Below, piece by piece: positions 1-6,442 of a stretch of 9,028 nucleotides of DNA (its first letter is position 1; every line of letters starts with the position of its first letter). The notes under the pieces were generated by a model. The model worked only from the letters and a program-made list of their open reading frames with translations. It was not told the DNA's origin and made no database searches. Location: contig DOTC01000062.1 of NCBI GenBank assembly GCA_003513855.1, positions 29,678 to 38,705 on the forward strand, written 5' to 3'. Made by a program: the position numbers and the translations under genes. This DNA is from Deltaproteobacteria bacterium (lineage in GTDB: Bacteria; Desulfobacterota; Deferrimicrobia; Deferrimicrobiales; Deferrimicrobiaceae).

Positions 1-242
<242 letters not shown>

Positions 243-314
243 AGATACTGCCAAGATCGGGGACGTTCTTAAACTTTTTCATGTTTGGGATGTCCACCGC
301 GAAGGAGGGTCCCG

Positions 315-641
315 ATGCGTCGTTTCTGGAATCCGGAGGATATCCATCCCCGGGAGCTTGCCCCCGGAGTCATGGCGAAGATCGCATCCGGGGAGAAGGT
401 GATGCTTTCCCTGGTCACCCTCGCGCCGAACGCGGTCGTCCCCATGCATGCCCACCCGCACGAGCAGATGGGGATGATGGTGTCGGGGACGTTGGAGCTG
501 ACCGTAGCCGGGGAGACGCGCACCCTCTCCGGGAACGCGATCTTCCTTGTCCCGGGGGACCTTTCCCACAAGGCCGTGGCGGGACCGCAAGGGGCGATGA
601 CCCTCGAAGCCTTCTCGCCCCCGCGGGAGGAGTTCCGCTAG
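315..641 (+). CDS. Small single-domain cupin protein
   Basis: This encodes 108 residues. The ATG at 315 is chosen because GGAGG lies at 304-308, seven bases upstream. An in-frame GTG/TTG-type extension to 285 has no such site. Cupin motif 1 is visible at about residues 38-58: APNAVVPMHAHPHEQMG then a glycine at 58. Metal ligands are expected at His45, His47 and Gln51, where Gln stands at the usual Glu position, and His95-region motif 2 reads LVPGDLSHKAV. Single-domain cupins of this size bind a divalent metal and act as sugar or keto-acid isomerases, dioxygenases or ligand sensors; the sequence does not say which. Composition matches the host genes. The gene is followed 13 bases later by the broken enolase-superfamily gene, but I infer that neighbour to be an insertion, so it may say nothing about function. 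No signal peptide: cytoplasmic. Confidence 0.85.
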   Translation: MRRFWNPEDIHPRELAPGVMAKIASGEKVMLSLVTLAPNAVVPMHAHPHEQMGMMVSGTLELTVAGETRTLSGNAIFLVPGDLSHKAVAGPQGAMTLEAFSPPREEFR

Positions 642-654
642 AAGGAGGTCGTTG

Positions 655-1637
655 ATGACACGAAGTCAACTCACTCTGAAGAGTGTTCGGGTGCGGCCCG
701 TCGTTGTGCCCTTGAAACGGCCGATTGTCTCGAAAGTTGGCCTGTATCAAGACTGGCCGCTGATTCTGATTGATCTCTACACCAACGAAGGTGTTGTGGG
801 TCACAGCTACCTCGAGCCGTATCTCAAGCAGTCGATGCGTTATATCGTTCCCGCGATCGAGGATCTCGCCGAAGCGGCGAAAGGCCAACCGGTGGCACCA
901 TTTGATGGTTTTCGCCGAGGGATCGGCTCGCTGCATCTCGTCGGCCGTGAAGGAGTATCACTGATAGCAGTATCCGGTCTCGACATGGCGGCATGGGATG
1001 CTCTGGCCAAAGCCGCCGAAATGCCACTCGCCGTTTTCCTCGGCGGCACAGTTGGTCCGGTTCCCGCCTACAACAGCAGCGGACTATGGCTCACGCCGCC
1101 GTGCGCGACGGGGCCGGCCCAACAGTGAAGCTCATGTGCGACTTCAACCAGGGCTTGTCGCTGGGAGACGCGCTCGTGCGATGCCACGCTCTCGACGACC
1201 AGGGGCTCTATTGGTTTGAAGAACCGATCACCTACGACAACATTCCGGGTTACGTGCAGCTGGCGCGGGAGCTCAAGACTCCGGTTCAGCTCGGGGAAAA
1301 CTTCTACGGCCCGCGCCTGCTGTATCAAGCCGTGCTTGCCGGTGCGGGCGACTACATTATGCCCGACCTCATGCGCATAGGCGGTGTCAGAGGGTGGTTG
1401 CGTGCGGCGGCAATTACGGGTGCCGCCGGCATCCCGATGTCCACGCATCTCTACCCGGAAATCGCCGCGCATCTCATGCGCGTCACCGATACCGCACACT
1501 GGCTTGAGTGGCAAGATTGGGCTGATCCAATCCTGTCCGAGCCGTTTCCAATCAAGGACGGTCACCTCATGGTCCCTGACCGGCCTGGTCAGGGCATTGC
1601 GTGGAACGAGAAGTCCGTCGCCAGGTTCGCACAATGA
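655..1637 (+). pseudogene. Mandelate racemase/muconate lactonizing enzyme family gene with internal deletion and frame change
   Basis: The ATG at 655 follows AGGAGG at 643-648, right after the cupin stop. The first frame runs about 148 codons in good family sequence (capping domain, ending PVPAYNSSGLWLTPP), then hits TGA at 1126. Family sequence resumes in another frame near 1092 (HAAVRDGAGP...) and runs to TGA at 1635. Compared with Pseudomonas putida mandelate racemase from memory, about 30-40 residues are missing at the junction (about 1084-1100), including the KxK catalytic base (K164/K166). The frame change means the lost length is 3n+1 bases. Retained residues are the metal ligands (CDFNQ, FEEP, GENF), the Asp-His dyad (MPDLMRIGG, STHLYPE) and Glu of HWLEW. 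The intact parent was probably an acid-sugar dehydratase or racemase. Codons such as GAT, GAA, ATT and TTG are commoner here than in neighbours, which suggests transfer. An attC-like site lies 28 bases past the stop. Confidence 0.88.
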
Positions 1638-1664
1638 TGGGAATACTGTGGCTGCAGAACTCGC

Positions 1665-1728
1665 GCCCTAACCGGCGCTTGCAGGGGACGCCCGCAAGCG
1701 GGCGCCCCTGCAAGTGCGACGTTCGACC
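1665..1728 (+). mobile_element. Candidate integron attC recombination site (solitary)
   Basis: A 17-bp stem (1678-1695 with 1698-1714) has one bulged A at 1688, matching the extrahelical bases of attC sites. The stem extends through G1675-C1717 and C1676-G1716. It is flanked by inverted simple-site ends: GCCCTAAC at 1665-1672 (R'' box, consensus RYYYAAC) and GTTCGAC at 1721-1727 (R' box, consensus GTTRRRY with one mismatch). The sequence CCTAACCGGCGCTTGCAGGG resembles environmental attC left ends, which in one frame translate to the RPNxxLQxT peptide often seen as a spurious tail. It sits directly 3' of the broken gene on the same strand, as in a gene cassette. There is no integrase gene or second attC in the window. 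It could instead be a simple hairpin that serves as a terminator for the convergent genes, although it has no T-run. Confidence 0.55.
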
Positions 1729-1779
1729 GTCCGACCGATTCCCGCCTTCGGCGTCCTCCCCCTCCCTGCCGGTCCCCGG

Positions 1780-3357
1780 TTAGGGGGAGGCGACGACCAG
1801 TTTTCTCGCCGGCTTCCTCTTTGTTTTCCGGGTCGCCTTTGCTTTCGCCTCCTCGGCGACCCACCGGTTGATGGCGTTCAAGTACGCCTTGACGGCCGCC
1901 TCGATGATGTCCGTGGAGCTCGCCGACCCGGCGAAGATCGTCCCGTTGTCCCGGATCCGGACCGTCGCCTCGCCGATGGCGTCCTTGCCCGACGTGACGG
2001 CGGAAAGGCCGAAATTGATCAGCCGGAACTTCTTCCCGACGATCCGCTCGATGCACTTGTAGGCCGCCTCGATCGGACCGTTCCCCGTGGAGGCCTCCTC
2101 GATCACCTCGTCGTGGCGCTTCAGTCTCAGGGCGGCCATCGGCGTGGCCTGCGTGCTCGAGAGGATCTGGACGTGCTCCAGGCGGTACGTTTCGGGCACC
2201 TTGAAAAGTTCTTCCTGCACAAGGACCTCCAGATCCTCGATCATCACTTCCTTCTTCTTGTCCGCCAGCGCGAGGAACTTCTGGTAGAGGGAGTCGAGCT
2301 GGCTGTCGGTGAGCTTGTGGCCGAGGCCCGAGATGTGGTGCTTGAGAGCCGCCCGCCCGGACCGCGCGGTGAGGGCGAAGGTGTGGGCCGCCCCGCCGAC
2401 GTCCTCGGGACGGATGATCTCGTAGGTGGAGCGGTCCTTGATGATCCCGTCCTGGTGGATGCCGGAGGAGTGGGCGAAGGCGTTCGTCCCCACGATCGCC
2501 TTGTTCCGCTGGATGGGCAACCCCATGAGGGCCGATACCATCTTGCTCGTCTTCATGATCTCTTTGGTGTTGATCCCCGTGCGGAGGTTCCCGAAGATCT
2601 CCTTCCGGGTGTGGATCGCCATGACCACTTCCTCGAGGGAGGCGTTCCCTGCCCGCTCCCCGATCCCGTTCATGGTCACCTCGGCCTGCCTCGCCCCCGC
2701 CAGAATTCCCGCCAGGGTGTTGGCGGTTGCCATCCCCAGGTCGTTGTGACAGTGCATCGAGAGGACGACCTTGTCCAGTGCGGGGACCCTCTCCTTCAGC
2801 CGCCGGATGCGGTCCGCCATCTCCTGGGGCGTCGCGTACCCCACCGTGTCGGGGACGTTGATCGTTTTCGCTCCCGCCTTCACGACCGCTTCGACCGTTC
2901 GGCACAGGAAGTCGAAGTCCGTACGTGCGGCGTCCTCGGTGGAGAACTCCACGTCGGGGCAGAGCGAGGAGGCGTACTTTACCGTGTCCACGCACCACTG
3001 GAGGATCTTCTCCCGGTCCGAGCGGAACTTCTTCTGGATGTGGATGTCCGACGTGCCGAGGAAAGTGTGGATCCGCGCCCGCTTCGCGCCCTTGACGGCC
3101 TCCCACAACGTGTCGATGTCCTTCTTGATCGCGCGGGCGAGCCCCGTCACGATCGGCCCTTTGACCTCCCGGGCGACCGCCTGGACGGACTCGAAATCTC
3201 CCGGCGAGGAGGCGGGAAAGCCCGCCTCGATGATGTCCACGCCGAGCGCCGCAAGCTGCCGGGCGATCTTCACCTTCTGCTCCTTTGCCAGTTTCGCCCC
3301 GGGGACCTGCTCCCCGTCCCGCAGCGTCGTGTCGAAGATGAATACTTTTTCCGCCAT
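1780..3357 (-). CDS. leuA: 2-isopropylmalate synthase
   Basis: This encodes 525 residues, close to the usual length of type I LeuA. It condenses acetyl-CoA with 2-oxoisovalerate, the first committed step of leucine synthesis, in the cytoplasm. The HMGL-like TIM barrel starts with FIFDTTLRDGEQVPG (residues 6-20; Arg13 and metal ligand Asp14). Metal-binding HCHNDLG is at 202-208 and GIGERAGN at 231-238. The C-terminal LeuA dimer domain, the leucine feedback site in this family, spans about 385-505 and includes STGNGPIEAAYK. The protein ends in a Lys/Arg-rich tail. The start at 3357 is chosen because GGGAGG lies about 8 bases upstream and MAEKVFIFDTTLRDG aligns with family N-termini. An in-frame ATG at 3441 would add 28 non-family residues read across the leader hairpin. 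Transcription is probably controlled by the attenuator at 3440-3637. It is monocistronic here and convergent with the broken cassette gene. Confidence 0.97.
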   Translation of the reverse strand: MAEKVFIFDTTLRDGEQVPGAKLAKEQKVKIARQLAALGVDIIEAGFPASSPGDFESVQAVAREVKGPIVTGLARAIKKDIDTLWEAVKGAKRARIHTFLGTSDIHIQKKFRSDREKILQWCVDTVKYASSLCPDVEFSTEDAARTDFDFLCRTVEAVVKAGAKTINVPDTVGYATPQEMADRIRRLKERVPALDKVVLSMHCHNDLGMATANTLAGILAGARQAEVTMNGIGERAGNASLEEVVMAIHTRKEIFGNLRTGINTKEIMKTSKMVSALMGLPIQRNKAIVGTNAFAHSSGIHQDGIIKDRSTYEIIRPEDVGGAAHTFALTARSGRAALKHHISGLGHKLTDSQLDSLYQKFLALADKKKEVMIEDLEVLVQEELFKVPETYRLEHVQILSSTQATPMAALRLKRHDEVIEEASTGNGPIEAAYKCIERIVGKKFRLINFGLSAVTSGKDAIGEATVRIRDNGTIFAGSASSTDIIEAAVKAYLNAINRWVAEEAKAKATRKTKRKPARKLVVASP

Positions 3358-3384
3358 CTCTTCCTCCCTTCTGTTTTCCTTTCC

Positions 3385-3430
3385 GGGGGACATTCCTCGG
3401 CTTGAGTAGAACGTTTTAGGAGTGTCCCCC
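3385..3430 (-). promoter_or_regulatory. 13-bp stem-loop between the attenuator terminators and the leuA ribosome-binding site
   Basis: On the minus strand GGGGGACACTCCT (3430-3418) can pair with AGGAATGTCCCCC (3397-3385), with one C/A mismatch in 13 positions and a 20-base AT-rich loop. It lies about 17 bases upstream of the leuA Shine-Dalgarno. It has no T-run, so it is not a terminator. It may stabilise the 5' end of the read-through mRNA, bind a regulator as DNA, or affect translation. The pairing is direct observation; the role is unknown. Confidence 0.6.
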
Positions 3431-3439
3431 GCCAACAAC

Positions 3440-3474
3440 AAAAAAGGCCGCCGGGCTGGAGATCCCCGGCGGCC
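3440..3474 (-). terminator. Intrinsic terminator T2 in the leuA leader
   Basis: On the minus strand a perfect 10-bp GC stem (GGCCGCCGGG / CCCGGCGGCC, 3474-3465 with 3455-3446) with a 9-base loop is followed immediately by TTTTTTGTTGTT. It stands upstream of leuA on the same strand, so it must be overcome for leuA expression from the leader promoter. Its 5' arm can instead pair with the 3' arm of T1. Confidence 0.92.
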
Positions 3475-3475
3475 G

Positions 3476-3515
3476 AAACGAAAACGCCGCGGGGATCGAT
3501 GCCGGTCCCCGCGGC
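3476..3515 (-). terminator. Terminator-like hairpin T1 in the leuA leader
   Basis: On the minus strand GCCGCGGGGA (3515-3506) pairs perfectly with TCCCCGCGGC (3495-3486) around a 10-base loop. The tail is GTTTTCGTTT, weaker than that of T2. The 5' arm and loop (3512-3500) are also complementary to leader-peptide codons 24-27, as expected for the terminator half of a transcription attenuator. Confidence 0.75.
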
Positions 3516-3547
3516 CATGTTGAGCGTACGCCTATGTCGTCACGCGC

Positions 3548-3637
3548 TCACGCGGTTGCGGGCCGGCACCCCCGTAGGCCCAGTAGGGCGAGGCCGCTAA
3601 GTCGAACTTTCTCCCGCGCATGTGCTACCGGAATCAT
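3548..3637 (-). CDS. leuL: Leucine-rich leader peptide of the leuA attenuator
   Basis: The 29-residue open frame runs from ATG at 3637 to TGA at 3550-3548. The core reads KVRLSGLALLGLRGCRP (residues 10-26), with Leu at 13, 16, 18, 19 and 21 encoded by CTT, CTC, CTA, CTG and CTA. CTA should be rare in so GC-rich a genome. The pattern recalls E. coli LeuL (28 residues, VRFTGLLLLN), known from memory. A weak TAGGA lies 4-5 bases before the ATG, and the predicted transcript start is only a few bases upstream, so initiation may be near-leaderless. The peptide itself probably has no function; its translation rate would sense charged tRNA-Leu and set the RNA fold. An overlapping 29-codon frame starting at 3621 is not leucine-rich and lacks a ribosome-binding site. 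Confidence 0.72.
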   Translation of the reverse strand: MIPVAHAREKVRLSGLALLGLRGCRPATA

Positions 3638-3646
3638 GGTTTCCTA

Positions 3647-3676
3647 AGGGTACGGGGGTACCGAGCGTCTTGTCAA
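3647..3676 (-). promoter_or_regulatory. Candidate sigma-70 promoter of the leuA leader
   Basis: A perfect -35 TTGACA (3676-3671) overlaps the TGA stop of the DUF502 gene. An 18-base spacer separates it from TACCCT (3652-3647), which keeps T1, A2 and T6 of TATAAT. The transcript would start near 3640, just before the leader peptide. Between the boxes lies a small inverted repeat, GGTAC-CCCC-GTACC on the minus strand, which could be an operator. The -10 match is modest. Confidence 0.5.
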
Positions 3677-4284
3677 GTCCGTTTTTGCGGGGGGAGGAAG
3701 CGCGCAGGCGCCCCGATCCCCGCGGAAACGATGATGCGGACCGCCAGCTCCACCGGGATGTCGAGGTGCACCACCACTTCCTCGGGGAAGAAGAGGACAT
3801 CCCCGAAGTAGATGTGGTTGGTGGGGACGAACACGACGGCCAGGGTTCTCCCGTCCCTTTCCACCGTGCCCGTGCGGAAGCCGATCGCCTGCGACCCCTC
3901 CATGGGGTACGGCACCAGGACCACTTCCTTGAATGACCGGACGTTGTTGGGAGAGAAGGCGTCCGTCAACTGCTTCACGGTGGAGTAGATCGTTCGGTAC
4001 CAGGGGATCCGGTTGATGAATGTGTCCAGGGCGGAGAGGATCCTCTCGCCCGCGACGTTCTTCGCGAAGAAGCCGACCAGGAGGATGATCACCATCCCCG
4101 CGAGGATCCCCGTCCCCGGGATGTGAGCGACATCCGGCTCGATCATTTCCGCGACGCCGCCGATCAGGGGAGAGAAAAGGCTGTCCAGTTTCTGGAAGAA
4201 CCAGTAGAGGAGGGCTACGGACACCACCAGGGGAATGATGACGAAAAGGCCGGTGAGGAAAGTGGTCTGCAGTTTCTTCTTCAC
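3673..4284 (-). CDS. DUF502 family inner-membrane protein
   Basis: This encodes 203 residues, normal for DUF502, a widespread but uncharacterised bacterial membrane family. Two membrane segments are clear: about residues 8-30 (FLTGLFVIIPLVVSVALLYW) and 57-75 (GTGILAGMVIILLVGFFAK). After them comes the family signature RIPWYRTIYSTVKQLTDAF (92-110) and a soluble beta-rich domain with VVFVPTNHIYFGDVLFFP (150-167). Short basic N-terminus MKKK suggests an N-in orientation. The start is GTG at 4284; no Shine-Dalgarno precedes it, but TAGAAT lies 6 bases upstream, so the message may be leaderless. It is divergent from manC with 41 bases between starts, and its stop codon is inside the leuA leader promoter. 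No function can be assigned from sequence. Confidence 0.92.
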   Translation of the reverse strand: MKKKLQTTFLTGLFVIIPLVVSVALLYWFFQKLDSLFSPLIGGVAEMIEPDVAHIPGTGILAGMVIILLVGFFAKNVAGERILSALDTFINRIPWYRTIYSTVKQLTDAFSPNNVRSFKEVVLVPYPMEGSQAIGFRTGTVERDGRTLAVVFVPTNHIYFGDVLFFPEEVVVHLDIPVELAVRIIVSAGIGAPARFLPPQKRT

Positions 4285-4290
4285 CGGTGT

Positions 4291-4296
4291 ATTCTA
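4291..4296 (-). promoter_or_regulatory. Candidate -10 box for the DUF502 gene
   Basis: TAGAAT on the minus strand (4296-4291) matches five of six bases of TATAAT. Transcription would start about at 4284, the G of the GTG start codon, which would make a leaderless mRNA and explains the missing ribosome-binding site. No convincing -35 hexamer is seen 16-18 bases upstream. Confidence 0.35.
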
Positions 4297-4325
4297 TCGT
4301 AAATTGCGGGGGAGGTGTCTTTCCA

Positions 4326-5390
4326 ATGGACCACGCGGTCGTCATGGCGGGGGGCTCGGGGAAGCGGTTCTGGCCCGAGAGCCGGATGCATCGGTCGAAG
4401 CAGTTCCTGGACCTGACGGGGCGCGGACCGATGATCGTCGAGACGGTGCACCGCCTCCTTCCCCTCGTTCCTCCGAAGAACGTCTGGGTGGTCGCGGGGG
4501 AAAAGGACGCCCCGCACCTGTCGCACCGCGCACTCGGCATCCCGCCCGGGAACATCGTGCTGGAGCCCGACGGCAGGAACACCGCTCCCGCCATGGCTCT
4601 GGCGGCTGCGCGCATCGGGCGCCGGGACCGGGAGGCGGTGATCGCCGCCACCCCGGCGGACCACGCCGTAGCGGATGCGGCATCCTTCCGGGCGGTTTTG
4701 GGGAAGGGTTTCCGCCTTGCCCGGCGCACGGGCCGCTTCGTGACGCTGGGGATCGCTCCCGCCCACCCGGCGACCGGCTACGGGTACATCGAGAGGGGCG
4801 ATCCGTTCCGCGAGGGAGGGGATGGCGTGTACCTGGTGCGAAGGTTCACCGAGAAGCCCGATCTCAGGACTGCCCGGAGGTTCCTCCGCGCCCGCAGGTT
4901 CTACTGGAACAGCGGGGTCTTCGTCGTACGCGCGGAAACCTACCGCGACCGCGTGGCCCGGTTTCTCCCCGCGGTCCACCGGGAGCTGGAACGGGCGCTC
5001 CGGGACGCCGGGAAGAAGGCATTCCGGGAGAGGTTGCGCCGCGCCTATGCCCGCATACCGTCGGTCTCCGTCGACTACGGGATCCTGGAAAAGGAGGACG
5101 GGATCCTCGTCATCCCGTCGGATTTCGGGTGGAACGACATCGGAACCTGGCGGTCTCTCCAGGAGTTCCTCGGGGGGGCGGGGGAGAACGTCACCGCCGG
5201 GAAGGTGATCCTTGCGGACACCCGCGGAGCCCTCGTCCGGTCGGACCGGGGGGTGGTCGCGGTCATCGGGATGGAGGACGTGGTGGTCATCCGGAGCGGG
5301 GACGCGGTCCTCGTCTGCCCCCGGCATCGGTCGGAGGAGGTGAAGGGGATCGTGGAGGAGGTGCAGCGGAGGTTCCCCGACCTGGCGTAA
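4326..5390 (+). CDS. manC: Mannose-1-phosphate guanylyltransferase (single-domain)
   Basis: This encodes 354 residues. It makes GDP-mannose from mannose-1-phosphate and GTP in the cytoplasm, feeding LPS O-antigen, capsule and other glycans. Nucleotidyltransferase motifs in order: GGSGKRFWP (9-17), the pyrophosphorylase signature; EPDGRNTAPA (80-89); ATPADH (108-113), with the metal-binding Asp112; GYGYI (151-155); FTEKP (174-178); and YWNSGVF (193-199). The left-handed beta-helix-like C-terminal part follows to the end. The cupin-type phosphomannose isomerase domain of bifunctional ManC/AlgA (about 470 residues) is absent, so isomerase must be encoded elsewhere. The ATG at 4326 follows GGGGGAGG at 4308-4315 with about 10 bases spacing; the in-frame ATG at 4287 lacks a site. 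The stop lies 6 bases from the convergent greA stop. No other glycan genes are in the window. Confidence 0.93.
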   Translation: MDHAVVMAGGSGKRFWPESRMHRSKQFLDLTGRGPMIVETVHRLLPLVPPKNVWVVAGEKDAPHLSHRALGIPPGNIVLEPDGRNTAPAMALAAARIGRRDREAVIAATPADHAVADAASFRAVLGKGFRLARRTGRFVTLGIAPAHPATGYGYIERGDPFREGGDGVYLVRRFTEKPDLRTARRFLRARRFYWNSGVFVVRAETYRDRVARFLPAVHRELERALRDAGKKAFRERLRRAYARIPSVSVDYGILEKEDGILVIPSDFGWNDIGTWRSLQEFLGGAGENVTAGKVILADTRGALVRSDRGVVAVIGMEDVVVIRSGDAVLVCPRHRSEEVKGIVEEVQRRFPDLA

Positions 5391-5396
5391 ACCCCG

Positions 5397-5879
5397 TTAC
5401 CGCACGGTGTCGTCGAAGACGGTGACGACCCCCCTTACCTCGAATTCCAGCGTTCCCCTGGGCGTCTGTATCGAGACCTCGTCGCCCGGTTTCCGGTTGA
5501 GGAGCGCCCTGCCGATCGGCGAGGCGATCGAGACGAAGTTCTTCTTTCCGTCGGCGATCTCCGGGATCACCAGGGTATACCGGGTCTCTTGCCCCGTCCC
5601 GGCATCCTCGACGGTTACCTTGCTTCCGAGGCCCGCACGGTCCCTCGGGATGGCCGCGACGTCGATGCGGGAGAGGTCCGCAAGCCTCTTCTGGATCTGG
5701 GCGAGGCGGGCGTTCTGGGTGGATTGCCTCTCCTTGGCCGCTTCGTACTCGCCGTTCTCCGTGAGGTCCCCGTGCGCGAGCGCCGCCTGGATCTCCTTCG
5801 GGAGGACCACCCGGAGTTCGTATTCGATCTTCTTTGCCTCTTCGGTCAGCCGTTGCATCGACTCGCGGAGAAAATCCAT
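5397..5879 (-). CDS. greA: Transcription elongation factor GreA
   Basis: This encodes 160 residues, the standard Gre size. GreA inserts its N-terminal coiled coil into the RNA polymerase secondary channel and stimulates cleavage of backtracked RNA. The coiled coil spans about residues 5-75, with the acidic tip GDLTENGEYEAAKERQ at 37-52; Asp38 and Glu41 are the catalytic pair. The FKBP-like C-terminal domain follows, with VTVEDAGTGQETRYTLV, SIASPIGRALLNRKPGDEV (about 116-134) and the terminal beta strands. The ATG at 5879 follows AAGGGGGG closely; an upstream in-frame start at 5975 would lie inside the preceding gene and add non-family residues. It sits 11 bases downstream of the DUF2231 gene and so is probably co-transcribed. 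Conserved GDLxEN and GreA-type C-terminus favour GreA over GreB. Confidence 0.95.
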   Translation of the reverse strand: MDFLRESMQRLTEEAKKIEYELRVVLPKEIQAALAHGDLTENGEYEAAKERQSTQNARLAQIQKRLADLSRIDVAAIPRDRAGLGSKVTVEDAGTGQETRYTLVIPEIADGKKNFVSIASPIGRALLNRKPGDEVSIQTPRGTLEFEVRGVVTVFDDTVR

Positions 5880-5890
5880 GGCGGCCCCCC

Positions 5891-6313
5891 TTAGTGGAAA
5901 ATGAGCTTTCCGCCGAAATGGCCGAGGACGATGTTCGTCAGGGTGCAGGCGGCCAGAAGGAAGCCGTACACCCACCCCATCCCGGCAAGCGGCTGGGTGG
6001 CAACGTCCGGGACGAAGATCCGCAGCAGCACCGCGGGGACGGAAAGGCCGATGAGAACGAACGCGCCGACGATCTTGATCCGGAACACGGATGTCATGTA
6101 TCCCTGGTACCGGATCTTCCAGTCGAGGAACCCGGTGATGGCGGCCGCCGGCGCGGTGGCAGCGCCGAAGGCGGCCATGAGGAACGCCCCTGTCTCGAAG
6201 TCCTTCGCTCCCGTCGCGAGATACAGCAAAAACGACGCCAGCGAGACCGGGAAGAGCGCCTGGGGAAAATGCACGAACATCGGGTGAAACCAGGTGTTCT
6301 CCAGGATCTTCAT
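5891..6313 (-). CDS. DUF2231 family four-helix membrane protein
   Basis: This encodes 140 residues. The N-terminal FHPMFVHFPQALFPVSL (residues 9-25) is the hallmark of DUF2231, with His10 and His15. Four hydrophobic helices are visible at about 13-33, 43-64, 79-100 and 108-133, and the protein ends GHFGGKLIFH, the usual family C-terminus with another conserved His. The paired histidines near helix ends have led to suggestions of heme or metal binding in this family, but that is not established. The start ATG at 6313 has GGAGG at 6324-6320, six bases upstream. It precedes greA by 11 bases on the same strand, an arrangement that implies one transcript without implying shared function. Function unknown; probably an inner-membrane protein linked to respiration or redox. 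Confidence 0.85.
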   Translation of the reverse strand: MKILENTWFHPMFVHFPQALFPVSLASFLLYLATGAKDFETGAFLMAAFGAATAPAAAITGFLDWKIRYQGYMTSVFRIKIVGAFVLIGLSVPAVLLRIFVPDVATQPLAGMGWVYGFLLAACTLTNIVLGHFGGKLIFH

Positions 6314-6442
6314 CCGGTACCTCCGTTCCCTACCCTTCCGGGGTGGGCACGCCGCGTCATGCTCCCGGCATGTAATGTCCGATGCACCTGCCGGCCAGAC
6401 GGTTCCGGGCGATTACCGGGACCGCCGGACGGGTTGGGCAAT

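Larger units (their letters stand above)
3440..3637 (-). promoter_or_regulatory. Leucine transcription attenuator controlling leuA
   Basis: Five segments on the leader RNA can pair in two exclusive ways. Segment P (GGGCC, 3581-3577) pairs with GGCCC inside segment A. A (TGCCGGCCCGC, 3568-3558) pairs with B (GCGGGGACCGGCA, 3512-3500) over 11 bp with two bulges. B belongs to the T1 5' arm and C (TCCCCGCGGC, 3495-3486) is the T1 3' arm. C can pair over 10 bp, with one bulge, with D, the T2 5' arm (GGCCGCCGGGGA, 3474-3463). A:B plus C:D breaks both terminators; P:A plus T1 and T2 terminates. A ribosome stalled at Leu codons 18-21 would cover P and free A, so leucine shortage favours read-through. 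A ribosome at the leader stop covers A and favours termination. Pairings are read from the sequence; the mechanism is inferred from enterobacterial leu attenuation. Confidence 0.72.

Noticed and set aside
1678..1714. Rho-independent terminator at the strong hairpin after the broken gene
   Set aside because: The stem is strong but has no T-run on either strand, and the flanking CCTAAC and GTT boxes plus the bulged base fit attC better.
1714..3405. 563-codon open frame on the plus strand opposite leuA
   Set aside because: It lacks any recognisable domain and is a shadow of the GC-rich leuA codons. leuA itself has every family motif and a ribosome-binding site.
3532..3621. Alternative 29-codon leader frame starting at 3621
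   Set aside because: It has one Leu codon, no ribosome-binding site and no stalling logic. It overlaps the Leu-rich frame, which has the expected geometry. Conservation could reverse this.
3440..3640. T-box riboswitch upstream of leuA
   Set aside because: T-boxes control amino acid genes in some bacteria, and CAACCGCG and TGGCCGCGG look faintly similar. However, no proper TGGNACCGCG antiterminator bulge or stem I could be placed, whereas a Leu-rich leader peptide fits.
4235..5425. 396-codon plus-strand frame overlapping manC, and a 348-codon minus-strand frame
   Set aside because: Both are Arg/Gly/Pro-rich shadows of manC, which has the full nucleotidyltransferase motif set.
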